Source of the DNA: Gammaproteobacteria bacterium
Lineage (GTDB): Bacteria > Pseudomonadota > Gammaproteobacteria > Competibacterales > Competibacteraceae
Direction: 5' to 3'
Assembly: GCA_020846135.1 (NCBI GenBank)
Contig: JADLEK010000024.1
Coordinates: forward strand, 1-58,442
DNA length: 58,442 nucleotides
Part shown: in pieces, positions 39,068 to 46,804 of the stretch
Layout: every line of letters begins with the position of its first letter
Numbering within the stretch: position 1 is the stretch's first letter
Notes under the pieces: generated by a model
Databases searched by the model: none
What the model was told of the DNA's origin: nothing
The model's input: the letters and a program-made list of their open reading frames with translations, nothing else
Translations under genes and position numbers: made by a program

Positions 39068-39103
39068 AAAAAAAAAGCCACGGCCTCCAAAGATGGCCGC
39101 GGC
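39068..39103 (-). terminator. intrinsic terminator/attenuator between acpP and fabF
   Basis: On the minus strand GCCGCGGCC pairs with GGCCGTGGC (one mismatch) around a 9-base loop and is followed by nine T residues. It lies 39 bp after acpP and 35 bp before fabF. This arrangement lets acpP be made in excess while fabF depends on read-through or its own promoter. Confidence 0.85.
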
Positions 39104-39141
39104 GACTGCCCCCGCCGGACGCGGGGATGAAAACGACACCC

Positions 39142-39387
39142 TCAACCGAGATGCGCCGCGATATAGTCAACCGCTTGCTGTACCGTGGTGATTTTCTCGG
39201 CGTCCTCGTCGGGAATTTCCAGTTCAAACTCCTCTTCCAACGCCATCACCAGTTCTACGGTATCCAGGGAATCGGCACCCAAGTCCTCGACAAAATGAGC
39301 GTCAGTAGTGACTTGTTCTTCCTTCACCCCCAGTTGCTCAATAATGATTTTTTTGACGCGCGCTTCGATGTTGCTGATGTCAGTCAT
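39142..39387 (-). CDS. acpP: acyl carrier protein
   Basis: Carries acyl chains on a phosphopantetheine attached to Ser40 in [12 protein letters not shown] 39387 has AGGAAG upstream and gives 81 residues, as expected; a longer in-frame extension is not protein-like. The protein is strongly acidic. The 193-bp gap upstream to fabG probably holds a separate promoter. Confidence 0.97.
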   Translation of the reverse strand: MTDISNIEARVKKIIIEQLGVKEEQVTTDAHFVEDLGADSLDTVELVMALEEEFELEIPDEDAEKITTVQQAVDYIAAHLG

Positions 39388-39580
39388 GATGGTTTGCTTC
39401 CTCGTTGTTTCAATTCGAACCCGCCTTTGCCAGCAGACAAAATCCGGCGGAGCTTTCACGCATTGACGCAAATCCTGAAACGGTCTCGCGATCTATTCCG
39501 GGATACGGCAGTTTCCGGTTCCAGCGCCGCCTACCCCGCCCGGCCAGCGCAGATGTTGTCATTCTAGCTGTTCGCTGTAG

Positions 39581-40324
39581 TCACGCCATATACATCCCGC
39601 CGTTGACATGCACGGTCTCGCCGGTGATGTAGGACGCATCCGCCGAGGCCAGAAACGCCACGACCTTAGCGACCTCCTGCGGTTCGCCCGGTCGTTGCAG
39701 CGGGATCGTCTCCAACAACGCCCGACGCTGCGCCTCCGGCAGATTCCGGGTCATGTCGGTCTCGATCCAGCCCGGAGCTACCGCATTAATCGTGATGTTG
39801 CGCGAGCCGACCTCACGGGCCAATGACTTGGTAAAGCCGAGAACGCCCGCTTTGGCCGCCGCGTAGTTGGCCTGACCGGCGCTGCCCGTGACGCCAACCA
39901 CCGATGCGATGTTGATAATTCGCCCGCGCTGGACTTTCATCATCCCGCGCAAGACCGCTTTGCTCAGCCGATAGACCGAAGACAGGTCAGTGTCGATGAT
40001 CGTGGCCCATTCCTCTTCTTTCATCCGCAGCAACAGATTATCGCGGGTCGCGCCGGCATTGTTGACCAGAATGGTCAGCGGGCCAAACTCCTGCGCCGTC
40101 GCCTTGACGACCGCATCGACTACCGCCGGATCGGTCACGTTCAAGCACAGGCCACGTCCGGCGATCCCGTATTCCTGTAAATCCCGGGTGATCGCTTCAG
40201 CGCCGGTCTCGGTGGTCGCCGTGCCGATCACAGTTGCGCCCCGTTGTCCCAACTCATGGGCAATGGCCTGGCCAATTCCACGACTAGCCCCGGTCACCAG
40301 CGCGATTTCACCTTGCAGGGTCAT
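39581..40324 (-). CDS. fabG: 3-oxoacyl-ACP reductase
   Basis: NADPH-dependent reduction of 3-oxoacyl-ACP. The 247-residue short-chain dehydrogenase has the cofactor motif TGASRGIG at 11-18, NNAGATRDNLL, and the Ser-Tyr-Lys triad in NIASVVGVTGSAGQANYAAAK. It follows fabH by 15 bp; the malonyltransferase gene fabD, usually between them, is missing. Confidence 0.97.
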   Translation of the reverse strand: MTLQGEIALVTGASRGIGQAIAHELGQRGATVIGTATTETGAEAITRDLQEYGIAGRGLCLNVTDPAVVDAVVKATAQEFGPLTILVNNAGATRDNLLLRMKEEEWATIIDTDLSSVYRLSKAVLRGMMKVQRGRIINIASVVGVTGSAGQANYAAAKAGVLGFTKSLAREVGSRNITINAVAPGWIETDMTRNLPEAQRRALLETIPLQRPGEPQEVAKVVAFLASADASYITGETVHVNGGMYMA

Positions 40325-40339
40325 GATCCAGTCTCTCCG

Positions 40340-41308
40340 CTAATACTTGAGCAACGCCGCGCCCCAAGTGAAACCACCGCCGAAGCCTTCCAGCAGCACG
40401 GTATCGCCGCGCTGGATGCGGCCGTCGCGCACCGCCACATCCAGGGCCAGCGGCACCGACGCCGCTGAGGTGTTGCCGTGGGTGCGCACACAGTCAATCA
40501 TACGCTCCGTCGGTAAACCCAGTCGCTTGGCGGTGGCCGCCAGAATGCGGCGGTTGGCCTGGTGCGGGATCAGCCAGTTTACATCGGCAACCGTCATCTG
40601 GTTGGCGCTCAAAATCTGTTCGGCGATGTCCTTGAGCGTCGTCACCGCCACTTTGAAAACTTCACTGCCGCGCATTTCGACAAAGGCGGCATTCTGACGG
40701 GTCTGCTCATAGCCACTGGATACGCCGGACGGCACCCACAGCAACTCCTTGTAGCGTCCGTCCGCGCCCAACCGGCTGTCAATAATCCCCGGTTCATCCG
40801 ATTCTTCCAGCACCACCGCCCCGGCCCCGTCGCCAAACAGGATGCAGGTGCCGCGATCCTGCCAGTCGATGATCCGGGTGAAGGTATCCGCCCCCACCAC
40901 CAGCGCCCGCCGGGACGCGCCGGTGCGAATGAACCGGCTGGCAATATCCAAAGCGTAGACGAAGCCGGTGCAAACTGCTTGCACATCAAAGGCCGGGCCG
41001 CCATAGCAGCCGAGCCGGTGCTGCAACTGGCTGGCGACGCTGGGAAACACATGATCGGGGGTGGTGGTGCCGAGGATAATCAAATCAATATCGCGAGGCT
41101 CCAGTCCCGCAGCGGCCAACGCCCGGCGGGAAGCGTGTTCGGCCAGATCGCAGGTCGTCTCCCCCGGCGCGGCGATATGGCGCTCCTCAACCCCAGTGCG
41201 TTCGACGATCCAGTCCGCCGTGGTCTCGATCAGTTGTTCAAGATCAGCGTTGGTCAGCACCTTTTCCGGCAGATAGCCGCCGGTTCCGGTGATTCTGGCG
41301 TAGTTCAA
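40340..41308 (-). CDS. fabH: 3-oxoacyl-ACP synthase III
   Basis: Starts fatty acid synthesis by condensing acetyl-CoA with malonyl-ACP. The 322-residue thiolase-fold enzyme has Cys113 in [12 protein letters not shown], His in IPHQANRRI and Asn in [10 protein letters not shown]. The start overlaps the end of plsX by 4 bp, so the two are coupled. Confidence 0.97.
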   Translation of the reverse strand: MNYARITGTGGYLPEKVLTNADLEQLIETTADWIVERTGVEERHIAAPGETTCDLAEHASRRALAAAGLEPRDIDLIILGTTTPDHVFPSVASQLQHRLGCYGGPAFDVQAVCTGFVYALDIASRFIRTGASRRALVVGADTFTRIIDWQDRGTCILFGDGAGAVVLEESDEPGIIDSRLGADGRYKELLWVPSGVSSGYEQTRQNAAFVEMRGSEVFKVAVTTLKDIAEQILSANQMTVADVNWLIPHQANRRILAATAKRLGLPTERMIDCVRTHGNTSAASVPLALDVAVRDGRIQRGDTVLLEGFGGGFTWGAALLKY

Positions 41309-42333
41309 AGCGCTTGCCTCGCAGCGTGGAGAGTGGCCAGATGGGCGGCGATCCGCTGGGGCACCGCCTGCGCCACTTCCAGCATCGCTACTTGAATAGC
41401 GTTAGCGAACGCCAGGGCGTCAGCGCCGCCGTGGCTCTTGATGACAATGCTCTGTAAGCCGAGCAAGCTGGCGCCGTTGTGGCGGCGCGGATCGATCTTG
41501 CGGCCAAAGGCCCGCAAGACTGGCAAAGCGATCAGTCCGGCCAGTCGCGTCAGCGGGTTACGCTTGAATTCGTCGGTCAGGTAATGCCGAACCAGTTTAG
41601 CGACGCCTTCACTGCTCTTGAGCGCAATGTTGCCGACAAAGCCGTCGCACACCACCACGTCCACATCGTCCTGATAGATCCCGTCGCCTTCAACGAACCC
41701 AATGTAATTTAGATCGCTGGCGGCTAGCAGGCGGGCGGCGTCGCGGACCTGTTCATTGCCCTTGATGTCTTCTTCACCAATGTTCAACAGCCCGACCCGG
41801 GGATGCTCAATGCCGTTGACCTCGGCCAGCACTGATCCCATCACCGCGAATTGGAGCAGGTGATCGGCCTTGCTGTCGACGTTGGCGCCCAGGTCGAGAA
41901 CCCGGGTATGGCCGCGCACGGTGGGCAAGGTGGTGCAAATCGCCGGGCGATCAATGCCGGACAGAGTTTTAAGCACGAAGCGGGAGGTAGCCATCAGCGC
42001 CCCGGTATTGCCGGCGCTGACGCAAGCATCGGCTTCCCCCTGCTTGACCAGGTTGATCGCCACCCGCATTGAGGAGTCTTTCTTGACCCGCAGCGCCTGG
42101 GCGGGCGATTCATCCATCCTCACCAACTGCGAGGCGTGGCGGACCACAATGCCGGGATGATCCTTGGCCTTGAGGCGGGCGAGTTGGGCGGTCAGGATGT
42201 CGTCCTGCCCGACCAGGATCAATCGCAACGGGCGATCAGCAGCGGTCAGCACTCGCAATGCCGCAGGCACCACCACTTCAGGGCCAATATCGCCGCCCAT
42301 ACCATCCAGGGCAATGGTGAGAGGGCGGGTCAT
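41305..42333 (-). CDS. plsX: phosphate acyltransferase
   Basis: Makes acyl-phosphate from acyl-ACP for glycerol-3-phosphate acylation, linking fatty acid synthesis to membrane phospholipids. A 342-residue soluble or peripheral protein with the family blocks [28 protein letters not shown] and [14 protein letters not shown]. It lies between rpmF and fabH as in most gammaproteobacteria. Confidence 0.97.
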   Translation of the reverse strand: MTRPLTIALDGMGGDIGPEVVVPAALRVLTAADRPLRLILVGQDDILTAQLARLKAKDHPGIVVRHASQLVRMDESPAQALRVKKDSSMRVAINLVKQGEADACVSAGNTGALMATSRFVLKTLSGIDRPAICTTLPTVRGHTRVLDLGANVDSKADHLLQFAVMGSVLAEVNGIEHPRVGLLNIGEEDIKGNEQVRDAARLLAASDLNYIGFVEGDGIYQDDVDVVVCDGFVGNIALKSSEGVAKLVRHYLTDEFKRNPLTRLAGLIALPVLRAFGRKIDPRRHNGASLLGLQSIVIKSHGGADALAFANAIQVAMLEVAQAVPQRIAAHLATLHAARQAL

Positions 42334-42399
42334 GGAGCGGGCAAGTCGGTCATTGCAGCCAGACCGGGAGGCAAGCGAACTGGGGCATGAGGATGGCGG

Positions 42400-42594
42400 T
42401 TATTCTTCGCTTTCCGCCGCAACCGGCTCGTTGATCACTTGGCGACCCCGGTAGAAACCCTTGGGAGTCACATGATGACGGCGATGCAACTCGCCAGAAA
42501 CGCTATCCGTCGATAACGTCGCGGTGGTCAGCGCGTCGTGGGAACGGCGCATCCCGCGCTTGGAAGGCGTTTTGCGACTTTTTTGTACAGCCAT
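42400..42594 (-). CDS. rpmF: 50S ribosomal protein L32
   Basis: A 64-residue ribosomal protein starting [20 protein letters not shown]. It has no zinc cysteines, as usual in proteobacteria. The C-terminus ends in an acidic tail ([10 protein letters not shown]), making it somewhat longer than the E. coli protein. It follows yceD by 3 bp. Confidence 0.97.
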   Translation of the reverse strand: MAVQKSRKTPSKRGMRRSHDALTTATLSTDSVSGELHRRHHVTPKGFYRGRQVINEPVAAESEE

Positions 42595-42597
42595 GAC

Positions 42598-43131
42598 TTA
42601 ACTGCTCCTCTTGGAATCGGGTAACAGCGACGCCAACAACTTAAAAGGCCGGCGTTGCTCCGCAATGAACGCCGGATCAGGCGCTCCGTAACCGTGGGCC
42701 TCGCATTCCCGCTGATCCGCATGGCGGGGAATTTGGGGCAAGGCCAGCAATAATTCATCTTCCACCAGATCAGCGACCGCCATCGCGCCATCCGCAGGAG
42801 CCAGCAGCGGTTCATAATCGTCAGGCAGGCGATCGGCCTCAGCCTCGGCGTGAACCAATGCCAGCCGGACTGCCACGTCCAGAGGCCATTGCAACGGCCC
42901 CAGACAGCGCTGGCAGGTCAGCTCCACTTCAGTTTGCAGCCGTCCGACAATGAACGGCAATCCTTGCGCATCTTTCCCCGCCGCCAGATCGATGCTGACG
43001 ACGCCGCCAGCCTGGTTCACGATCGCCATCAGTCGCGGCAGGTTGTCCAGCGCCAAATCGCCGGTCAACCGACCGTCTTCTGCAGCCAGTTGCCAAGGAT
43101 TGATTCTAGCGGGGAGTGGTGGGGTCGGCAT
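42598..43131 (-). CDS. yceD: YceD/DUF177 family protein (23S rRNA accumulation)
   Basis: A 177-residue protein from ATG 43131 (an upstream ATG at 43191 gives 20 extra residues that look non-native). Family features: VELTCQRCLGPLQWPLDV near the middle and an acidic segment ending DLVEDELLLALP. In E. coli, YceD affects 23S rRNA levels and is co-transcribed with rpmF; the same arrangement is seen here. It heads the cluster and is divergent from maf. Confidence 0.92.
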   Translation of the reverse strand: MPTPPLPARINPWQLAAEDGRLTGDLALDNLPRLMAIVNQAGGVVSIDLAAGKDAQGLPFIVGRLQTEVELTCQRCLGPLQWPLDVAVRLALVHAEAEADRLPDDYEPLLAPADGAMAVADLVEDELLLALPQIPRHADQRECEAHGYGAPDPAFIAEQRRPFKLLASLLPDSKRSS

Positions 43132-43236
43132 AAGGCGCGGAATGATATAGACCTGCCCGATAGCTGTCAAAATGAAAGCAGACTCCCGCACAATGCGGAG
43201 TACTTAATTCACCATTGACCGAGGATTCATCGCCCA

Positions 43237-43836
43237 ATGTCTCCAACCCTGCCTGATGGTCGCCGCCTGATTCTGGCGTCTACGTCGTCCTTCCGTCGTG
43301 AACTGCTAGCGCGCCTGGGATTGCCATTTGCGGTAGCCGCACCGAACGTCGATGAAACTCGCCTCCCGGAGGAAACTGCGCCGGCGCTGGTCGCCCGTCT
43401 GGCGAAAGCAAAGGCGGCGGCAGTCGCCCGACAACAGCCGGCGGCCTTGATCGTTGGTTCGGATCAGGTCGCAGTGCTGGATGACGCGATCATCGGCAAG
43501 CCCGGCGATCATGAACAAGCCGTGGCGCAATTACAGCGGGCGGCGGGGCGAACCGTGGTTTTCTACACCGGACTGTGCCTGCTGGACAGCGCCAGCGGCC
43601 ACCGGCAAGTTGCGGTCGAGGAGTTCCGAGTCGTCTTTCGGGCGCTGACGCCCGCGATGATCGAAGCCTATTTGCAGCGGGAGCAGCCTTATCAATGCGC
43701 TGGCAGCTTCAAATCCGAGGGGTTGGGCATTGCCCTGTTCGAGCGGCTGGAAGGCGCTGATCCAACCAGTCTGATCGGGTTGCCGTTGATCCGGTTGACC
43801 CGGATGCTGGAGGCGACGGGCGTGATGGTGCTGTGA
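43237..43836 (+). CDS. Maf-family nucleoside triphosphate pyrophosphatase (YceF type)
   Basis: House-cleaning enzyme that hydrolyses modified nucleotides. In the YceF subfamily, next to yceD-rpmF, the preferred substrate is 7-methyl-GTP. The 199-residue protein has ILASTSSFRRELLARLGLPF at the N-terminus, the conserved Glu-rich loop ETAPALVARLAKAKA, catalytic Asp in GSDQVAVLDDAIIGKP, and KSEGLGIALFERLEG. It is divergent from yceD and shares a 105-bp intergenic region. Confidence 0.94.
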   Translation: MSPTLPDGRRLILASTSSFRRELLARLGLPFAVAAPNVDETRLPEETAPALVARLAKAKAAAVARQQPAALIVGSDQVAVLDDAIIGKPGDHEQAVAQLQRAAGRTVVFYTGLCLLDSASGHRQVAVEEFRVVFRALTPAMIEAYLQREQPYQCAGSFKSEGLGIALFERLEGADPTSLIGLPLIRLTRMLEATGVMVL

Positions 43837-43859
43837 TTTCCGCAGCGGCGCAACAGCGC

Positions 43860-44461
43860 TTATGGCGATACCACAGCCAGCGCCGGCTCCGGTAGTCCGG
43901 TTCCTTCGTAAAGCTCCCCCAGGCGGACGGTCAGATTGGCGCACGGCAAGGTCAATTCCGCCGCCGGATCGAGAAATTCGGTCAGTCGCCATTCGCTGCC
44001 TTCACGCCAGTGCACCGTGGCGCGGATCCGATCCTGATCGAGGATTAAATAGCCTTGCAGACTGTCCAGCCGAGTGTAGGCAAACTGTTTTTCCCGCTGA
44101 TCGACCCGGGCCGTCCCACTGGATAGCACTTCCACAACCAGGCAGGGCCGGGTGCGATAATACGGTTCGCAGTCGTTTGGATCGCAACAAACCATGACAT
44201 CCGGGTAATAGAAAATGTCCTGCCTCAATTGCTGCAAATGCAGCTTGACGTCGACAACAAAAACTTCACAGGGCGATCCGCGCAGAGCAGATGAATCATC
44301 AACCGTCCGGCTAGATTAAGAGTAATCCGGTTATGCAGGACACTGGTTCCAGCCATTGCGTAAATTTCGCCATTGATATATTCATGCTTGATCTCGCTGT
44401 TTTCTTCAAAGGCCAGATAGTCGGGCACCGAAAGCCAGTGGGATTTGAGTTGGGCAGACAT
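43860..44461 (-). pseudogene. Uma2-family endonuclease-like gene, frameshifted
   Basis: Two overlapping frames on one strand together make a single Uma2 (DUF820) protein. The first (from ATG 44461, ribosome site GGAG) gives LSVPDYLAFEENSEIKHEYI and continues to LLCADRP, then ends after a nonsense tail. The second frame resumes with CEVFVVDVKL, then YYPDVMVCCDP, CLVVEVLSSGTA and GYLILD. The shift of one frame lies at about 44268-44280, probably an indel in the run CGCCCTGTGAAG. The active-site blocks are otherwise intact, so the lesion looks recent, or it is a sequencing error. It is convergent with maf. Confidence 0.85.
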
Positions 44462-44515
44462 TCGTTGTTCTCCTGCAGGTCAAGTTGAACCGCGATGGTT
44501 GCGATTCCGGGTAGA

Positions 44516-45490
44516 TTATCGCCACTGCGCCATACCATCCATGCCTAATCCACTCCGCAAGGCTGTGCTTAAACTAACCTGGGTTTCATCAAACAACCGG
44601 TCCAGCCAGTGGGTGTGTTTGGTGTAATCGACAATGGTTTTTTCCTTGATCACCTCTTCAGCGACCGAGCGAGTGCCGCCCAGCGCATCGACCAGTCCCA
44701 AGCCGACGCCTTGTTCACCAGTCCACATCAGTCCGCTAAACACGTCGGGGTTATCCTTCAACCGTTCGCCCCGGCCCTGTTTCACCGCCGTAATGAATTG
44801 CTGGTGAATGGCGTCCAGCATTCCCTGTAAATGCTTGACTTCCTCTGGATTGACCGGCTTGAACGGGTCGAGGAAGTCTTTATTGCTCCCGGCAGTATAA
44901 GCCCGCCGTTCTACGCCCAATTTGGCGATTGCATCGGTAAAGCCGAAACTGTCCATTCGCACCCCGATGGAGCCGACAATGCTGGCTTTATTGGCGTAGA
45001 TATTCTGCGCCGCCGCCGCAATGTAATAACCGCCCGAAGCGCAGACATCGCTGGTCACGGCATGAACCGGGATTTTCGGATATTGCTGACGGAGTTTTTG
45101 AATCTCATCGTAAATCTCGCCGGACTGGACCGGACTGCCGCCGGGACTGTTGATTTCCAGAATAACCCCGGCGGTTTTATCGTCCTTAAAAGCTTTGCGC
45201 AGGGCTTCAATTATATTTTTAGCACTGGCTTCTGTGCTGCTTGAAATCAACCCGTCGATGCGAACCAGCGCCGTATGTTTTTTAGCAGATGCGGTCATTG
45301 CCGTCGTATCGAGACTATCCGGCCAGGCCAGCACCAGTAATCCGACCAGATAGCCAAAAAACAGGAATTTGAAGAAAATTCCCCAGCGTCGCGCCCGTCG
45401 TTGTTCAGTCACTGCGGCAAACGCCAATTGAGTTAAAGCCTCGCGCGCCCAGCGATCATCGCCGGGAAGATTCGGATTCAGGTCAGCCAT
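44516..45490 (-). CDS. sppA: signal peptide peptidase SppA-type S49 protease
   Basis: Inner-membrane Ser/Lys protease that degrades cleaved signal peptides. The 324-residue short form has one N-terminal membrane helix (about 38-56). The catalytic Ser lies in SDVCASGGYYIAAAA, and the general-base Lys is expected in the following region near SIVGSIGVRMDSFGF or DAIAKLG. LEINSPGGSPVQSGEIYDEI is the ClpP-like oxyanion strand. It follows rluC by 9 bp. Confidence 0.94.
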   Translation of the reverse strand: MADLNPNLPGDDRWAREALTQLAFAAVTEQRRARRWGIFFKFLFFGYLVGLLVLAWPDSLDTTAMTASAKKHTALVRIDGLISSSTEASAKNIIEALRKAFKDDKTAGVILEINSPGGSPVQSGEIYDEIQKLRQQYPKIPVHAVTSDVCASGGYYIAAAAQNIYANKASIVGSIGVRMDSFGFTDAIAKLGVERRAYTAGSNKDFLDPFKPVNPEEVKHLQGMLDAIHQQFITAVKQGRGERLKDNPDVFSGLMWTGEQGVGLGLVDALGGTRSVAEEVIKEKTIVDYTKHTHWLDRLFDETQVSLSTALRSGLGMDGMAQWR

Positions 45491-45499
45491 GGTTACTCT

Positions 45500-46468
45500 C
45501 TAGGTTTTACGTTGATGGGCCGAACTCAGACGGCTCAGCACGGTTTTCAATTCATCATCCAGCGGGGCGCTGACCGCAATCTCACGCCCGCCTAGCGGCA
45601 GACTTAAACTATGCGCGTGCAGAAACAGGCGGCGCAAACCGTACTGTTCCGCCATCAGCCGGTTGAATCCCGCATCGCCGTATTTATCATCGCCGGCCAG
45701 GGGGTGACCGACATGGGCGGCATGAACCCGAATCTGATGGGTGCGGCCCGTCTCAATCCGCGCTTCCAGCAGCGAGGCCGGCTTGAACAGACTCACCGGA
45801 TCAAAGCGGGTCCGGGCCGGCTTGCCGTCCTCCAGAACTTCGACCATTCGTTCGCCGCTCCGCAGCACGTTGCGGCGCAATGGCTGATTGACTTCCCGCG
45901 GGCCATGATTCCAATAGCCGGAAACCAGGGCCAGATAGCGTTTTTCGACTTGCCCGGCCCGGAACGCCTCCTGAATCAGCCTTAACGCGGCAGCGGTCCG
46001 GGCCAGCGTCAGACAGCCGCTGGTATCGCGATCCAAGCGGTGAGCCAGTTCCAGAAACGGCTCGTCGGGGCGCATGGCCCGCAGCAACTCAATCACCCCG
46101 TAATCGAGGCCGCTGCCCTTATGCACCGCCAGCCCGGCCGGTTTATCCAGCACCAGAATCTCGCGATCCTCATACAGCACCGCATTGCGTAATTGCTCGG
46201 CCAGCGCCGGCGGCGGGCGCAACGGCCGTGCATCCGGTTCGCCGAGTCGCACCGGGGGAATCCGCAACCGGTCGCCGGTTTGCAGGCGGCGATCCGGTTG
46301 AACCCGCCCGCCATTCAACCGGACTTCACCCTTGCGCAAGATGCGGTAAATCAGGCTTTTGGGCGCACCTTTGAGTTCGCGCAGCAGAAAATTGTCGAGG
46401 CGCTGGCCGGCGTAATCGGCGGTAATTTCCAAATAGCGCACACCGCCGGCGGCGGGGGAATCAGGCAT
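45500..46468 (-). CDS. rluC: 23S rRNA pseudouridine 955/2504/2580 synthase
   Basis: RluA-family synthase of 322 residues. The S4 domain is at about 15-75 (QRLDNFLLRELKGAPKSLIY), and the catalytic Asp lies in HRLDRDTSGCLTLA. RTHQIRVHAAHVGHPLAGDDKYG is typical of RluC. Its place opposite rne agrees with E. coli, where rluC is divergent from rne. Confidence 0.95.
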   Translation of the reverse strand: MPDSPAAGGVRYLEITADYAGQRLDNFLLRELKGAPKSLIYRILRKGEVRLNGGRVQPDRRLQTGDRLRIPPVRLGEPDARPLRPPPALAEQLRNAVLYEDREILVLDKPAGLAVHKGSGLDYGVIELLRAMRPDEPFLELAHRLDRDTSGCLTLARTAAALRLIQEAFRAGQVEKRYLALVSGYWNHGPREVNQPLRRNVLRSGERMVEVLEDGKPARTRFDPVSLFKPASLLEARIETGRTHQIRVHAAHVGHPLAGDDKYGDAGFNRLMAEQYGLRRLFLHAHSLSLPLGGREIAVSAPLDDELKTVLSRLSSAHQRKT

Positions 46469-46804
46469 TAGTTTGAAGCCTATGGATCGGACTGTTATAG
46501 TTGCGGGCGTTGTCGCCGATGGCCCCAGGGGCCGGCGAAACTGGATAAATAACGATACTCGGTTTTCGCACCCGCACGCCAGTGATCCGGCGGGCGGGGT
46601 TTGTTCAACGGACTCACCAGTCGCTCGCTCCCTTTTGAGCGGCTCTTAACCGCGCTCCCAGCCGGCTGTCACGACCTTAAGGCGTATCGGGGTTCGCCCG
46701 ACGTTCTGGACCTTACCTCCCTCGGGCCGTTTCTCATCCCAGCCACGCCCACGGCGACAACTCCGTCACTGCCGGCGATGGTCGAGCGCAAGGAAGCTAA
46801 CCTA
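46469..46804 (+). other. 336-bp rluC-rne divergent region and rne leader
   Basis: No independent gene is supported. It must carry both promoters. Several GC-rich hairpins are possible, for example GGCCCC/GGGGCC at about 46520-46533 and GAGCGG...CCGCGCTC near 46637-46657. In E. coli the long rne leader folds to allow autoregulation by RNase E; the length here would permit a similar arrangement, but homology of the fold is not shown. Confidence 0.5.

Noticed and set aside
38380..39567. 395-residue open frame antisense to fabF and acpP
   Set aside because: It crosses two certain genes and their terminator and has no recognisable features.
46601..46804. In-frame N-terminal extension of rne by 68 codons
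   Set aside because: Family members begin at the ATG at 46805, which has a ribosome site; the extension is low-complexity and likely leader RNA.
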